From: Burkholderia sp. PAMC 26561
GTDB lineage: Bacteria; Pseudomonadota; Gammaproteobacteria; Burkholderiales; Burkholderiaceae
Direction: 5' to 3'
NCBI RefSeq assembly: GCF_001557535.2
Contig: NZ_CP014307.1
Coordinates: forward strand, 434,001 to 498,000
DNA: 64,000 nt
Made by a program: the position numbers and the translations under genes. Positions 1 through 9,423 of this stretch are shown here, one piece after another; the first letter of the stretch is position 1; each line of letters begins with the position of its first letter. The notes under the pieces are model-generated. The model was not told where the DNA came from. It saw nothing but the letters and a program-made list of their open reading frames with translations, and made no database searches.

Positions 1-836
1 GAGATCTTTTCAACGGAATACTGCGTGTTGATGGCTGTATCAGTGGCCGGATTCCATACCGTTTTATCGACACCGTTCAGGATGCCGGTGATGTCGTGTG
101 TACGGGTGCGCAACAGGCCGTCGAGACCGGCGCCCTGAACCCGGGTCTGGATTTCGCGGGCGTAGGTTGGACTTACCGTCGTGATGCGATCGGCGTAGAA
201 AAGCCCCGCCTTCAAGAAAGACAAGTGACCGTAAAACTCGATTCCATCGACGGAGAAAAAATCCGCCGGCAATTGCAGCACGCCGAATTCGGCTGCCGGG
301 AAAACGCCTTGATATGCGAGGTTGTGAACCGTGATGACCGACGGCACGCGCACGCCCGACGTGCGTTCCCACGCTCGCAAGTAAGCCGGCGCGAGCCCCG
401 CGTGCCAGTCGTGCGCGTGCACCACATCGGGTCGCCACGTTGAATCGGCGCCGTGGGCAATGCGCGCTGCCGCCCAGCCGAGCAATGCGAAACGCCGGTC
501 GCTATCGGCATATTGAGTGTGCGATGCATCCAGATACGGATTGCCGGGCCGGTTGTAGAAGGCATCGGCGCGCACGATGTACACCACGATCGCATGCGGC
601 TCCAGCACGCCGCGTTCGAGCCTGACATTTCCCAGTCCGAACGCCGGACCGAGATCCGCCACGTGCTCGATCTGCGTCAAACCCGCCACAACAGAGGGAA
701 ACGCCGGCAGGACCACCCGGGCATCCGTGCCCAGCTGCATCTGGGCCGGCGGCAAGGCGCCCACTACATCGGCGAGGCCGCCGGTCTTCAAAAGCGGATA
801 CATTTCCGCTGCAACATGCAGCACGCATACGGTCAT
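1..836 (-). CDS. glgA: glycogen synthase, N-terminal part (cut by window edge)
   Basis: Transfers glucose from ADP-glucose to the non-reducing end of alpha-1,4-glucan in the cytoplasm. About 278 codons are visible. The N-terminal Rossmann domain begins MTVCVLHVAAEMYPL and contains the family KTGGLADV loop (Lys17), which binds the ADP-glucose phosphates, followed by VVHAHDWHAGLAP and ITVHNLAYQG, both typical GT5 glycogen synthase motifs. The ATG at 836-834 is the natural family start. The C-terminal GT-B half lies beyond base 1. The gene follows glgC by about 70 bp on the same strand, so the two probably form a glgCA operon. The family is clear; completeness cannot be judged here. Confidence 0.93.
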   Translation of the reverse strand, partial: MTVCVLHVAAEMYPLLKTGGLADVVGALPPAQMQLGTDARVVLPAFPSVVAGLTQIEHVADLGPAFGLGNVRLERGVLEPHAIVVYIVRADAFYNRPGNPYLDASHTQYADSDRRFALLGWAAARIAHGADSTWRPDVVHAHDWHAGLAPAYLRAWERTSGVRVPSVITVHNLAYQGVFPAAEFGVLQLPADFFSVDGIEFYGHLSFLKAGLFYADRITTVSPTYAREIQTRVQGAGLDGLLRTRTHDITGILNGVDKTVWNPATDTAINTQYSVEKI

Positions 837-906
837 CGGTTCCCCATTGGCTGGTTGCGCTGAACGGTATCGTCCGCTCAGTCTTTCACGCACGCAGTTT
901 AGCGAA

Positions 907-2205
907 CTATGACTGCTTTGCTTGTCCGAGACGTGTCAACGCCTCTTGCGTGACCAGCACCACACCGCTTTCCGTCCTGTAGAACCGCTCCGCGTCGTAC
1001 TGGGGATCCTCGCCGATCACAAGCCCCTCCGGCAGCGTGCAACCCCGGTCGATCACCACCTTCTTCAGCCGGCAACTCGACCCCACCGTGACTTGCGGCA
1101 GCAACACGGCTTCATTGATGTGACAGAACGAATTCACTCGTACCGCCGATGAAAACACCGACCGCGACACTTGCGACCCCGCGATCACGCAACCGCCGCA
1201 CACCAGCAGGTTGTTGATCGCGCCTTGCTGTCCGTGCAGGTCGCGTACGAACTTGCCCGGTGGCAACTGTTCCTGATTGGTCCAGATCGGCCAGCGCCGG
1301 TCGTAGAGATCGAGCGCGGGTATCGTCGATGCCAGGTCGAGATTAGCCGCCCAGTACGCGTCGACGGTGCCCACATCGCGCCAGTACGGCGGTGCGTTGG
1401 GATCGGTTTCCGACGTCACGCACGACATGCCGAACGGATGAGCGATCGCCCTGCCGCTCGTCACTACGCGCGGCAGAATGTCCTTGCCGAAGTCGTGGTC
1501 CGTCTCGGACGTAAGAATGTTTTCCTCGAGCAACTGGTAGAGATACTTCGCGCTGAACACATAGATGCCCATGCTCGCAAGCGCGATGTCGGGCTTGCCG
1601 GGCATGGCGGGCGGATCTTCGGGCTTTTCCAGGAACGCGGTGATGCGGCGTTGTGCATCGACGTGCATCACACCGAACGCGGTCGCTTCCATGCGCGGCA
1701 CTTCAATACAGCCGACCGTGCAATCCGCGCCGCTCTCCACATGGTCGAGCACCATGCGCGTGTAGTCCTGCTTGTAGATGTGATCGCCCGCCAGCACGAC
1801 TATGTATTCCGGGCCGATCGAACGAATGATGTCGAGATTCTGGAACACGGCGTCCGCCGTCCCGCGATACCAGCTTGCATCGACACGTTGCTGTGCCGGC
1901 CAGATATCGATGAATTCATTGAATTCGCCACGGAGGAAACCCCAGCCGCGCTGCAGGTGGCGCAACAGCGAATGCGCCTTGTATTGCGTCACGACGGCGA
2001 TGCGCCGGATGCCCGAATTCAGACAGTTGGACAACGCAAAGTCGACGATCCTGTATTTGCCGCCGAAGTGCACCGCCGGTTTGACGCGTTTGTTCGTCAG
2101 TGCGCCGAGGCGCGTGCCGCGACCGCCTGCAAGGACGATGGCTAACGTGTTTTTCTGCAAATCGGTGTGACTTTGCGACAACTTCTCTCTGTTCAGCGTC
2201 TCCAT
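907..2205 (-). CDS. glgC: glucose-1-phosphate adenylyltransferase
   Basis: Makes ADP-glucose from glucose-1-phosphate and ATP, the committed step of bacterial glycogen synthesis. The 432-aa product has the N-terminal nucleotidyltransferase signature [19 protein letters not shown] and the substrate-binding segment [14 protein letters not shown]. The C-terminal region is of left-handed beta-helix type. I start at the ATG at 2205 (METLNREKL) because a strong AGGAGG box lies just upstream; an in-frame start at 2268 would add 21 residues not needed by the family. The length matches GlgC (about 420-430 aa). glgA lies directly downstream. Allosteric control by sugar phosphates is a family property and is not shown by this sequence. 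Confidence 0.96.
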   Translation of the reverse strand: METLNREKLSQSHTDLQKNTLAIVLAGGRGTRLGALTNKRVKPAVHFGGKYRIVDFALSNCLNSGIRRIAVVTQYKAHSLLRHLQRGWGFLRGEFNEFIDIWPAQQRVDASWYRGTADAVFQNLDIIRSIGPEYIVVLAGDHIYKQDYTRMVLDHVESGADCTVGCIEVPRMEATAFGVMHVDAQRRITAFLEKPEDPPAMPGKPDIALASMGIYVFSAKYLYQLLEENILTSETDHDFGKDILPRVVTSGRAIAHPFGMSCVTSETDPNAPPYWRDVGTVDAYWAANLDLASTIPALDLYDRRWPIWTNQEQLPPGKFVRDLHGQQGAINNLLVCGGCVIAGSQVSRSVFSSAVRVNSFCHINEAVLLPQVTVGSSCRLKKVVIDRGCTLPEGLVIGEDPQYDAERFYRTESGVVLVTQEALTRLGQAKQS

Positions 2206-2646
2206 ACTGACCTCCTCTTTTGCGGCCTGTGCGGCCTGTTTCTGATTGTTCCCGACCTGTCCCATCAAATTCGAACCAAAGAATTCGGATTTCCTCCAGA
2301 AGATTCAAATGGCTTGGAAATACAGCTCGTGGGATTGATTCTGCTGCAAAGGTAAATAGTTCGCACCTGCTTTTCAGCGTTGAATGGACAAAGATCTAGG
2401 TGGTGGCGGATGGGGCTGTGAAAGGCCGGTCAAACGCTTGGCAATCCGAGGGTTTCAGGCACCCTGAGCAATCACCGTGCCAAACGAGGCTACTCGAAGC
2501 GTTAACGTGTCGGGAGGAAGGAAAAATCTGCTTTTCGGCGCGTCACAAAGCCACGCGCCACGGCACAATGACGTGCGGTGCGCCAGGCCTCGGCGCATAT
2601 GGCGCCGCGACCGATCCGCCACATTGGCCAATGACGAAAAAACATC
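2206..2646. other. intergenic region between divergent glgC and pdxY
   Basis: About 440 bp without a convincing gene. It must hold the glgC promoter (minus) and the pdxY promoter (plus). The GC-rich right half contains a perfect 15-base palindrome-like GGCGCATATGGCGCC near 2597-2611. I see no clear -35/-10 pair, terminator or small ORF with a credible ribosome site. Confidence 0.4.
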
Positions 2647-3510
2647 ATGAACAACGTCCTCAGTATTCAGTCGCACGTCGTGTTTGGTCACGCAGGCAAC
2701 AGCGCGGCCGTCTTTCCCATGCGCCGCATGGGCGTGAACGTCTGGCCGCTCAACACCGGGCAGTTTTCCAACCATACCCAATACGGGCGCTGGACCGGCA
2801 GTGCTGTCGACGCCGGCGAGCTCACGCGCGTGATCGAAGGCGTCGGCGCCATCGGCGTACTTTCTCGATGCAATGCCGTGCTGTCCGGATATCTCGGCGC
2901 GCCCGACCAGGCCGCGGCGGTGGTCGAGATCGTCAGGATGGTCAAGGCCGTGAATCCCAAAGCGCTCTACTATTGCGATCCGGTCATGGGTGCGGCGACC
3001 GGTTGCATCGTGGAGCCGGGAATCCAGGAGTTTCTCGTCACCACCATGCCCGGGATCTCCGATGCCATGACGCCGAATCACGTCGAGCTGCAGAAGCTGA
3101 CCGGCCGCACAATCGAGACCGTGGAAGAAGCCGTCGAAGCGTGCCGGGAACTCATTGCGCGCGGTCCGAAGGTCGTGCTGGTCAAACATCTGATCGACAG
3201 GAACAGCCGCGCCGACACCTTCAACATGCTCGCCGTGACCGAAAGCCAGGCGTGGTTCGCGCAGCGGCCGCTCTATCCGTTCGCGCGCCAGCCGGTCGGT
3301 GTGGGCGACCTGACGAGCGCGGTGTTCCTTGCGCGCACGCTGCTGGGCGATTCGGTGCGCGGAGCTCTCGAACACTCGTTGGCCGCCGTCAACGCAGTTG
3401 TGAAAACCACCTACGAAGCCGGGCGATACGAGCTCGAAATCGTCGCGGCACAAGAAGAAATTGCGCACCCGACCGAGCTGTTCCCCGCGCTCGCCGTTCA
3501 CGCGGAGTGA
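2647..3510 (+). CDS. pdxY: pyridoxal kinase (PdxY type)
   Basis: Phosphorylates pyridoxal to pyridoxal 5'-phosphate in B6 salvage. The 287-aa product, the usual PdxY length, starts [20 protein letters not shown], the conserved PdxY opening. It has the ATP/Mg segment YYCDPVMG and the C-terminal anion-hole/catalytic motif [12 protein letters not shown], with the Asp as presumed catalytic base. The upstream ribosome site is weak (GACGAAAAAACATC). It stands alone, divergent from glgC and 130 bp upstream of an SDR gene. PdxY rather than PdxK is favoured by the N-terminal sequence and by the absence of a PdxK-type insertion. This is a confident family call. Confidence 0.93.
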   Translation: MNNVLSIQSHVVFGHAGNSAAVFPMRRMGVNVWPLNTGQFSNHTQYGRWTGSAVDAGELTRVIEGVGAIGVLSRCNAVLSGYLGAPDQAAAVVEIVRMVKAVNPKALYYCDPVMGAATGCIVEPGIQEFLVTTMPGISDAMTPNHVELQKLTGRTIETVEEAVEACRELIARGPKVVLVKHLIDRNSRADTFNMLAVTESQAWFAQRPLYPFARQPVGVGDLTSAVFLARTLLGDSVRGALEHSLAAVNAVVKTTYEAGRYELEIVAAQEEIAHPTELFPALAVHAE

Positions 3511-3642
3511 TACCCCGCGCTGGCCTGACGGCCGGGACCGGGATTTGCTTGCGGCCATGACATCGCCGGCTCCGGCCGGCCCCATAAGGATGCATCGCGA
3601 GCCAGCCTCCGGAACTCGCTTCGCATCGAATCAGGGAACGCC

Positions 3643-4443
3643 ATGGCTCAAAGACTTGCAGGTCAAATCGCGCTCGTAACCGGCGGCAGCTCCGGCATTG
3701 GTTACGGAGTCGTGCTCGCGCTCGCCGAAGCTGGCGCGAGCGTCGCCATCAACTACCACTCACATGGTGAAGAGGCCGAAGGCCTCGCTGCCAAAATCGA
3801 ACAGGCCGGTGGCCAGGCGATCGCGATCCAGGCCGACGTCTCCGACGAAGCCGACATCGACGCCATGTTCGATACCCTCGTCAAACGCTTCGGCACGGTC
3901 GATATCGTGGTCGCCAACTCCGGCGTGCAGAAGGACGCGAAGTTCATCGACATGACGCTTGCCGACTGGAACGCGGTGATGAACCTGAATCTCACAGGCC
4001 AGTTCATGACCGCACAACGTGCCGTACGCGAATTCCTTCGACGCGGTCCGCGGCCCGTATCGAAAGCGCTCGGCAAGATCATCTGCATGAGTTCGGTTCA
4101 TGAGGTCATTCCCTGGGCGGGGCACGTCAACTATGCGGCGTCGAAGGGCGGCATCCAGATGATGATGAAATCGCTCGCACAGGAAGTCGCACCGCACAAG
4201 ATCCGCGTGAACTCGATCGCTCCCGGCGCGATACAGACGCCGATCAACAAGTCGGCCTGGGACAACCCCGACGCGCTCAAGAAGCTGCTCGAACTCGTGC
4301 CTTACGGCCGCATTGGAGAAGCGGAGGACATCGGCAATGCGGCGGTATGGCTAGCATACGACGAAAGCGACTACGTGACCGGCACCACGCTGTTCGTGGA
4401 CGGCGGCATGACCTTGTATCCGGGGTTCGCTGATAATGGCTGA
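3643..4443 (+). CDS. SDR oxidoreductase, glucose 1-dehydrogenase type
   Basis: Classical short-chain dehydrogenase of 266 aa. The cofactor motif is TGGSSGIG near residue 14. NSG replaces the usual NAG structural motif. The catalytic Ser lies in CMSSVHE and the Tyr-Lys pair in YAASKGG. The overall pattern resembles NAD(P)-dependent glucose 1-dehydrogenases, but SDR substrate cannot be fixed from sequence alone. The final codons overlap the start of the GH15 glycosidase by 8 bp, so the two are almost certainly co-translated. A glycosidase releasing glucose followed by a glucose oxidoreductase would make sense, but that is inference from neighbourhood. Opens with an ATG preceded by AGGGAACGCC. 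Confidence 0.8.
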   Translation: MAQRLAGQIALVTGGSSGIGYGVVLALAEAGASVAINYHSHGEEAEGLAAKIEQAGGQAIAIQADVSDEADIDAMFDTLVKRFGTVDIVVANSGVQKDAKFIDMTLADWNAVMNLNLTGQFMTAQRAVREFLRRGPRPVSKALGKIICMSSVHEVIPWAGHVNYAASKGGIQMMMKSLAQEVAPHKIRVNSIAPGAIQTPINKSAWDNPDALKKLLELVPYGRIGEAEDIGNAAVWLAYDESDYVTGTTLFVDGGMTLYPGFADNG

Positions 4444-6325
4444 TCCGCGGACGCAGGACTCTCACGACGACAGCCCGGCCAAGACCGATCCGCCGACCTT
4501 GCACGGCATTCCTATCGATGCACACGGTCTGATCGGCAACATGCGCACGACGGCGCTCATATCCACGGAAGGCTCGATCGACTTCATGTGTTTTCCGCGC
4601 GTCGATTCGCCGACCATCTTCGGCGCGCTGCTCGACGAAAAGCGCGGCGGCGCCTTCACCATTGCGCCGACCTTCAAGATCGCGCGCACCAGGCAGATGT
4701 ATCTGCCTGAGACCAACGTGCTGCTGACGCGCTTCATGTCGGGCGATGCGGTGTGCGAGCTTGTCGACTTCATGCCGGTATCGAAAGACGATGAGGACGA
4801 GAAAGGCGACTCGAATTGCGTCGTTCGCGTGATCCGCGCGAAGTACGGCGACATGTCCGTACGCATGCATTGCGCGCCGCGCTTCGACTACGCGCGTGGC
4901 AGCCACGAAGCCGCTCAAGTCGATAAGAACACCATCCGCTTCACGCCCTCAGGCAAGAACCCGGGCGAGATCGACGCGCTGATACTGGACTCGACAATCG
5001 AGCTGGGAATCGATGGAAACGATGCTGTCGCGCAGTTCGAACTCAAGGAAGGCGAGACCGCGTGCTTCCTTTTCGGCGGCGAAACAGAGCCCGCTCGCGG
5101 CGAACTGCCGTGCAAGCAGGCGCTCTCCGACACCATCGATTTCTGGCGGGCTTGGTCAGCGAAATCGACTTATCACGGGCGTTATCGCGAGGTCGTGATG
5201 CGCTCCGCGCTGCTGCTGAAGCTGCTCAGCTCGCGCGAGACTGGCGCAATCATCGCCGCACCGACCTTTGGCATGCCGGAAACGCCGGACGGCGGCCGCC
5301 GCTGGGATTATCGCTACGCGTGGATTCGCGACGCCGCGTTCTCCGTCTACGCGCTGCTGCGCCTCGGCTACGTCGGCGAAGCGCGCGACTTCAAGAACTG
5401 GATCGCCGAGCGCAACAAGCAATGCGACTCGGATGGATCGTTCAACGTGATGTACGCCGTCGACGGCGAAGCACCGCCCGACGAAGAAGCCGTCGATACC
5501 CTTTATGGCAGCGGCATGGAGCCGCCGTTGATTGGCAATGGCGCGCGCGACCAGACCCAGCTCGACGTGTACGGCGCGTTGCTCGACGCCATCTACCTCT
5601 ACAACAAGTATGGCGAATCCATCTCCTACGATGGCTGGCAACACGTCACGCGCACCGTCAACTTCGTCGCGCAGAAGTGGCAGAACCCGGACCAGGGCAT
5701 CTGGGAATTCCGCAACGGTGGCCGGCCGTTACTGCACTCGAGATTGATGTGCTGGGTCACCCTCGACCGGGCGATACGCCTTGCGCAAAAGCGCTCGCTG
5801 CCCGCTCCGTTCCAGGAATGGAATGCGGTACGCGACGCGATTCACGAGGACATCTACACGAACTTCTGGAACGATGAGATCAAGAGTTTCGTGCAGACGC
5901 CGGATTCGAAAACGCTCGATGCCTCCACGCTGATGATGCCGCTCGTGCGCTTCATAGGACCGAAGGATCCGCGCTGGCTTACGACGCTCGATGCAATCGG
6001 CAACGAGCTTGGAGTCGATCCGTTGATCTTTCGCTACACCCGCGGCGATTCACTCGACGGCTTGCCCGGAGAAGAAGGCGGTTTCAGCGCCTGTTCGTTC
6101 TGGTACGCGGAGGCGCTCGCGCGCGCAGGCCGTGTCGACGAAGGCCGGCTCGTCTTCGAAAAAATGCTCGCGTATGCAAATCACGTGGGGCTTTATTCGG
6201 AGGAAGTCGCCATCAGCGGAGAAGCGCTCGGCAATTTCCCGCAGGCACTGACGCATCTGGCGCTGATCAGCGCAGCGTTCCAGCTAGACCGCAGCCTCGG
6301 CGGCGAACATCCGCAATGGTCGTAG
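4436..6325 (+). CDS. glycoside hydrolase family 15 protein (glucoamylase/trehalase-like)
   Basis: 629-aa predicted cytoplasmic enzyme with no signal peptide. The N-terminal beta-sandwich domain (about residues 20-240) starts with IDAHGLIGNMRTTALIS and SIDFMCFPRVDSP, typical of bacterial GH15 proteins. The (alpha/alpha)6 barrel follows and carries WDYRYAWIRDAAF (about residues 285-297), the GH15 substrate-site signature. Family members hydrolyse terminal alpha-glucosidic bonds in maltodextrins or trehalose, and I cannot choose between these. It overlaps the upstream SDR by 8 bp and sits 3 kb from glgCA, consistent with glucan turnover. The flavoprotein downstream begins only 20 bp later, suggesting one operon. 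Confidence 0.88.
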   Translation: MADPRTQDSHDDSPAKTDPPTLHGIPIDAHGLIGNMRTTALISTEGSIDFMCFPRVDSPTIFGALLDEKRGGAFTIAPTFKIARTRQMYLPETNVLLTRFMSGDAVCELVDFMPVSKDDEDEKGDSNCVVRVIRAKYGDMSVRMHCAPRFDYARGSHEAAQVDKNTIRFTPSGKNPGEIDALILDSTIELGIDGNDAVAQFELKEGETACFLFGGETEPARGELPCKQALSDTIDFWRAWSAKSTYHGRYREVVMRSALLLKLLSSRETGAIIAAPTFGMPETPDGGRRWDYRYAWIRDAAFSVYALLRLGYVGEARDFKNWIAERNKQCDSDGSFNVMYAVDGEAPPDEEAVDTLYGSGMEPPLIGNGARDQTQLDVYGALLDAIYLYNKYGESISYDGWQHVTRTVNFVAQKWQNPDQGIWEFRNGGRPLLHSRLMCWVTLDRAIRLAQKRSLPAPFQEWNAVRDAIHEDIYTNFWNDEIKSFVQTPDSKTLDASTLMMPLVRFIGPKDPRWLTTLDAIGNELGVDPLIFRYTRGDSLDGLPGEEGGFSACSFWYAEALARAGRVDEGRLVFEKMLAYANHVGLYSEEVAISGEALGNFPQALTHLALISAAFQLDRSLGGEHPQWS

Positions 6326-6344
6326 AAACACTCAAAGGGTACTG

Positions 6345-7781
6345 ATGAAGCAAATCAAGGTGGACGTCGCCGTCATTGGCGCGGGAACGTCGGGCATGGC
6401 CGCGTATCGTGCGGCACGCAGTGCGGGCAAGGAAGCCGTGATCATAGAAGGCGCCGATTTTGGCACCACGTGCGCGCGGGTGGGCTGCATGCCATCCAAG
6501 CTCTTGCTGGCGGCGGCAAACGGCCTGCACGATGCCAAGGATCAAGCGGCAAGAGGTATTGAAGGCACGCACGATCTCGAAGCGAACGGCGATCACGTGC
6601 TCGCTTACATGCGCAGCGAACGTGATCATTTCGTCAAGGGTGTGCTGGAGGAAATCGCTTCGTTCCCGCCGGAAACAGTGATTCGCGGACATGCACGTTT
6701 CGAGTCACGCAACGTACTGATCGTCGATGATGCAACGCGCATTGAAGCCACGAGCGTGGTCATCGCGACCGGATCTGCATCGGTCATTCCCGACGACTTC
6801 AAGATTTTCGGCGACCGGCTCGTCACGAGTGACCAGGTCTTCGAGTTGAAGACCTTGCCCAAACGTTGCGCTGTATTCGGCGCAGGTCCTATCGCGCTGG
6901 AACTGGGCCAGGCGTTTGCGCGGCTCGGCGTGGACGTCTTCATGTTCAGCCAGAAAAACCAGGTAGGCGCGCTTACCGATACCCCCGTGCGCGATGCGCT
7001 GGTCAAAGCGCTGCAGGCGGAGTTCTATCTCGACCCGGACGCAACCGTCCACGAGAAGTCGATGCAGGATGGCGAACCGACCATCCGCTTCAAATCGCTC
7101 GATGGCAGCGATCGCACCGAGCGTTTCGATCTTGTCCTGGTCGCAACCGGCAGGAAGCCGACGCTCGGCAATCTGCGACTGGACACCACGGGTATCGAAC
7201 TCGACAAGAAGGGTGTTCCCGCCTTCAACGAACAATCGATGCAATGTGGCGACAGCAACATCTTCATTGCCGGCGATTGCGACGGTACGCGGCCTTTTCT
7301 ATCCGACGCCGCCGACGAAGGCAAGCTCGCGGGCGACAACGCGGCAAATTTCCCCAACGTGCAGACGGTCAGGCGGAAGGTACCGTTCTCGCTGGTCTTC
7401 AGCGAGCCGCAAGTGGCGATCGTGGGCGCGTCCTACGACGACCTCGATAAACAGATGACAGTGACCGGCAGCGTGTCATTCGAAACGCAAGGCCGCAGTC
7501 GCGTGCTGAGACAAAATCGCGGCTTGCTGCATGTCTATGCGGATGCGAAAACGGGCAAGCTGCTCGGCGCGCAGGGTTGCGGGCCGGCCGCCGAACATCT
7601 GGGTCATCTGCTCGCGTGGGCATTGCAACTTGAACTCAGCGTGGCAGACATGTTGAAGTTGCCCTACTACCACCCGGTCGTTGAAGAAGGCTTGCGCACC
7701 GCGCTCAAGGAAGCGAACAAGAAGTGCTTCGAGGCGCGCGCGGAGAAGGCGCCGGAACTCGCGAGCGCAGTGGGTTGCTGA
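6345..7781 (+). CDS. dihydrolipoyl dehydrogenase-like pyridine nucleotide-disulfide oxidoreductase
   Basis: 478-aa FAD/NAD flavoprotein. GAGTSG near residue 12 binds FAD. The redox-active disulfide is Cys43 and Cys48 in GTTCARVGC. A second Rossmann motif FGAGPIALE binds NAD(P)H. FIAGDCDG is the second FAD motif. The C-terminal dimer domain ends with YYHPVVEEGLRTAL, where the His-Glu pair supplies the acid/base of the family. It resembles the stand-alone dihydrolipoyl dehydrogenases of Burkholderiaceae rather than the E3 of a known complex, and no 2-oxoacid dehydrogenase gene is nearby. It is the last gene of the SDR-GH15 run and is followed by a strong terminator. The substrate may not be lipoamide. 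Confidence 0.85.
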   Translation: MKQIKVDVAVIGAGTSGMAAYRAARSAGKEAVIIEGADFGTTCARVGCMPSKLLLAAANGLHDAKDQAARGIEGTHDLEANGDHVLAYMRSERDHFVKGVLEEIASFPPETVIRGHARFESRNVLIVDDATRIEATSVVIATGSASVIPDDFKIFGDRLVTSDQVFELKTLPKRCAVFGAGPIALELGQAFARLGVDVFMFSQKNQVGALTDTPVRDALVKALQAEFYLDPDATVHEKSMQDGEPTIRFKSLDGSDRTERFDLVLVATGRKPTLGNLRLDTTGIELDKKGVPAFNEQSMQCGDSNIFIAGDCDGTRPFLSDAADEGKLAGDNAANFPNVQTVRRKVPFSLVFSEPQVAIVGASYDDLDKQMTVTGSVSFETQGRSRVLRQNRGLLHVYADAKTGKLLGAQGCGPAAEHLGHLLAWALQLELSVADMLKLPYYHPVVEEGLRTALKEANKKCFEARAEKAPELASAVGC

Positions 7782-7810
7782 AACGCTTGCACACTTCGGC
7801 AGCACGATAA

Positions 7811-7850
7811 AAAGCCCGCTTGAACCTGATGTTCAAACGGGCTTTTCTTT
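7811..7850 (+). terminator. intrinsic terminator
   Basis: A 15-bp stem (7811-7825 with 7831-7845) has one C-A mismatch and a CTGAT loop. It is followed by a T-rich run (TTTTCTTT). It lies 30 bp after the flavoprotein gene. A-rich flanks on the left side could also let it serve the convergent small membrane protein gene that ends at 7880. Confidence 0.9.
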
Positions 7851-7879
7851 GCTGCGAGAACCCAAAGCGATTTTAAGAA

Positions 7880-8227
7880 TTACATCGCATATTGCAACGC
7901 GAGGTCGAACCCCAATACGACCACCGAACAGAAAATGCCGAGCAGCAAGTTGCCTGCGCGATGCGCCACATCATGATGCTTGGTCAGCATGGCTGCCGCC
8001 ATGAATGCGATCTCGACCACGACCTGCATCAGGAACACGGCCAGCATGAGCGCGAACTCATAACTCATCGCGCTGAAGTCCGTGAAGTTGAATCCGCGGA
8101 CTGCGACCCACGACCCTACGCGCCATAGCTCATACACTGCCAGTACCAACGGGAACAGATAACTGAACACGTAGGTCGGCATTGTTGCGTGACGCAACTC
8201 CATGTGGAAATGACGAGTTGTTTGCAT
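7880..8227 (-). CDS. small membrane protein of unknown function
   Basis: 115 aa. After a polar start (MQTTRHFHMELRH) there are three hydrophobic stretches, about residues 18-38, 58-81 and 92-115, ending at the very C-terminus (LALQYAM). A strong ribosome site (AAGGAGAGCC) precedes the ATG at 8227. I recognise no family. It is isolated, convergent with the flavoprotein gene, and has its own 270-bp upstream region. It could be a stress or envelope protein, but nothing in the sequence proves a role. Confidence 0.7.
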   Translation of the reverse strand: MQTTRHFHMELRHATMPTYVFSYLFPLVLAVYELWRVGSWVAVRGFNFTDFSAMSYEFALMLAVFLMQVVVEIAFMAAAMLTKHHDVAHRAGNLLLGIFCSVVVLGFDLALQYAM

Positions 8228-8495
8228 CTGGCTCTCCTTGATCCTGGCTTGCCGCCGGTATTGCTGCCGGCCTAGGTTAAACCTAATGTGTATTCCAAAG
8301 CGGCTTCGCTGACTTCGTCATCTACTTACTAATTAAGACGGAGACATGAACGTCGTGCTTTGAGAATAGGCCAATTTCAGACGAAGCGAATCATCGTATT
8401 CCCCATGTCCCTGTCCCATATGACGCGGACGTTCGACATGTTGCAACGCAGCTTAATAAAGCACCTACAGACGTATTTTCACTATTGCGGTTTAT

Positions 8496-9386
8496 TCAGG
8501 CATCCTCGTTACTGTACAGCTTGATGATCGCGGAGAAGTCCAGCCCGCCCAAGCCCTGCATGCTCATCGATTGATAAAGCTGTTGTGCAAGCGCGCCAAG
8601 CAGGATCGGTTGCTTCACCTGACGCGCTGCATCAACGGCGAGTCCCAGATCCTTGAGCATCAGGTCTGCGCCAAATCCCCCGGTATACCCGCGTGAAGAG
8701 GGCGCGTTCGGCAGCACGTTAGGGTAGGGATTACACGTATCGGCGCTCCAGCAACGACCTGTCGATGTGTTGATGATCCCGGCAAGCTTGTTCGGATCGA
8801 TTCCGAGCGAAGCGCCCAGCTTCATGGCTTCGGCCACGCCGATCATCGAAATGCCTAGCAGGAGGTTGTTGCAGATTTTCGCGATCTGGCCGGTGCCGGT
8901 GTCACCGCACTGCACCATGTTCTTGCCCATCCCCGCGAGCACCGGCTTGAGCGTTTCGAACAACTCAGCATTTGCACCGACCATGAACGTCAGCGTACCG
9001 GCCTGGGCGCCCACCGTGCCGCCGGACACGGGGGCATCGGCGAACGGGTTGCCATGTTTTGCCGCGCTCTCACTAATCGACCGGGCGGTCGCCGGATCGA
9101 TCGTGCTGCTGTCCACCAGCGGCACGCCTGCGCGCACGCCCGCGAGCACGCCGTCGTCGTTTAGATAGACCGCCCTGACGTGCGCGGCCGCGGGCAGCAT
9201 GGTGATCACCACCTCGGCCTCGCGCACCGCTTCACGAGGCGATACGGCAGTCCGCGCGCCGGCGTCGACGGCTGCCTGCAAGGCCGTCTTCGATAAATCG
9301 AACACCGTCAGCGAATGTCCCGCCTTCAGCAAGTTGGCGGCCATGGGGCCACCCATGTTGCCGAGCCCGATAAAACCGATTTCCAT
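8496..9386 (-). CDS. mmsB: 3-hydroxyisobutyrate dehydrogenase
   Basis: Oxidises 3-hydroxyisobutyrate to methylmalonate semialdehyde in valine degradation, using NAD. The 296-aa product starts with the Rossmann motif MEIGFIGLGNMGGPMA, has the substrate loop DAPVSGGTVGA, and has the catalytic Lys segment KICNNLLLG. The length is normal. An AGGAG-type site (CAGGAGATACGCC) precedes the start. It is the second gene of an mmsAB pair, 37 bp after mmsA, whose product uses the semialdehyde that MmsB makes. That pairing supports HIBADH over other beta-hydroxyacid dehydrogenases. Confidence 0.93.
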   Translation of the reverse strand: MEIGFIGLGNMGGPMAANLLKAGHSLTVFDLSKTALQAAVDAGARTAVSPREAVREAEVVITMLPAAAHVRAVYLNDDGVLAGVRAGVPLVDSSTIDPATARSISESAAKHGNPFADAPVSGGTVGAQAGTLTFMVGANAELFETLKPVLAGMGKNMVQCGDTGTGQIAKICNNLLLGISMIGVAEAMKLGASLGIDPNKLAGIINTSTGRCWSADTCNPYPNVLPNAPSSRGYTGGFGADLMLKDLGLAVDAARQVKQPILLGALAQQLYQSMSMQGLGGLDFSAIIKLYSNEDA

Positions 9387-9423
9387 GGCGTATCTCCTGG
9401 TTATTGTTCTGTGCGGAAAATGC

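Noticed and set aside
2455..3585. 376-codon minus-strand open frame
   Set aside because: Antisense shadow of pdxY. It lacks any family motif, while pdxY is clear.
8228..8495. Small gene between the membrane protein and mmsB
   Set aside because: Candidate frames are very short (for example ATG at 8346 stops after five codons). No conserved-looking sequence was seen.
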